Shown here: in pieces, positions 16,582-16,605 of the stretch | Numbering within the stretch: the first letter of the stretch is position 1 | How the letters are laid out: the number at the start of each line of letters is the position of its first letter | Assembly: GCA_009775705.1 (NCBI GenBank) | Contig: VSQE01000025.1 | Coordinates: 15,296 to 31,900 of the forward strand | Direction: 5' to 3' | Length of the DNA: 16,605 bases | Source of the DNA: Prevotellamassilia sp. | GTDB taxonomy: Bacteria > Bacteroidota > Bacteroidia > Bacteroidales > Bacteroidaceae | Notes under the pieces: generated by a model | The model's input: only the letters and a program-made list of their open reading frames with translations | Told to the model about the DNA's origin: nothing | The model's database searches: none | Program-made: the position numbers and the translations under genes

Positions 16582-16605
16582 ATGATTAACGAAATTGACA
16601 TATTG
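16582..16605 (+). CDS. Possible start of a rightward gene, cut by the window end
   Basis: An ATG at 16582 opens eight codons (MINEIDIL) in frame to the window edge, after a long AT-rich regulatory-looking stretch. No Shine-Dalgarno sequence precedes it, which is usual in this phylum. Eight residues cannot identify a product and the frame could close just beyond the window. Confidence 0.25.

Larger units (their letters stand above)
16056..16605. other. AT-rich intergenic region upstream of the phosphate operon
   Basis: About 525 bases without a convincing gene. It holds the permease leader and possible promoter (to about 16130), a rightward -7-like box (16274-16281), a direct repeat (16318-16354), AT-rich tracts (16380-16460) and two dyads (16476-16542). 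Short open frames at 16163-16357 and 16207-16404 overlap each other on opposite strands and have no family features. This looks like a divergent regulatory region between the permease and a rightward gene that begins at or beyond the window edge. Confidence 0.6.

Overview
The window looks like chromosomal DNA of a gut or oral-type member of the order Bacteroidales. The evidence is BspA-type leucine-rich surface proteins with C-termini resembling type IX secretion (T9SS) sorting domains, a lipoprotein with an acidic stretch after its cysteine, a Bacteroidetes-type -7 promoter box (TAnnTTTG), and near absence of Shine-Dalgarno sequences. I cannot name a genus. Everything is read from the sequence and from memory of protein families; no search was run.

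Left block (1-9730, + strand, moderate GC). Three genes lie head to tail, each junction an ATGA overlap. First is the C-terminal part of a BspA-like leucine-rich-repeat protein, cut by the window edge. Second is a 2498-residue secreted multidomain protein with InlB-like repeats, a leucine-rich patch, several beta-sandwich modules, a chitobiase-like module and a T9SS-like C-terminus. Third is a small lipoprotein carrying a beta-domain that also occurs near the C-terminus of the giant protein. In the middle of the giant gene (about 4650-7010) is a clearly AT-richer stretch. It encodes an Ig-like module, then a mostly helical and coiled-coil region, and ends in 15 cysteines within 44 residues, resembling a metallothionein. 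This is the most unusual object in the window.

Right block (9723-16055, - strand, high GC). Reading in the direction of transcription there are two groups. The first is a PiT-type phosphate permease with a long PhoU-like C-terminal extension, overlapping by ATGA a phosphate-selective porin (OprO/OprP family) that carries a one-base frameshift. Together these look like an outer-plus-inner-membrane phosphate uptake operon. The second is a dNTP triphosphohydrolase (dgt) with its own -7 box, followed 17 bases later by a Wzx-like oligosaccharide flippase. The flippase stop codon overlaps the lipoprotein stop region, so the two blocks converge with no space for a terminator exactly where base composition changes.

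Right end (16056-16605). This is an AT-rich intergenic region upstream of the permease. It holds promoter-like boxes on both strands, a 14-base near-perfect direct repeat, a pair of ACCTGT(A/T)GGTT dyads, and possibly the first eight codons of a rightward gene leaving the window. I saw no tRNA, rRNA, CRISPR array, transposase or integrase.
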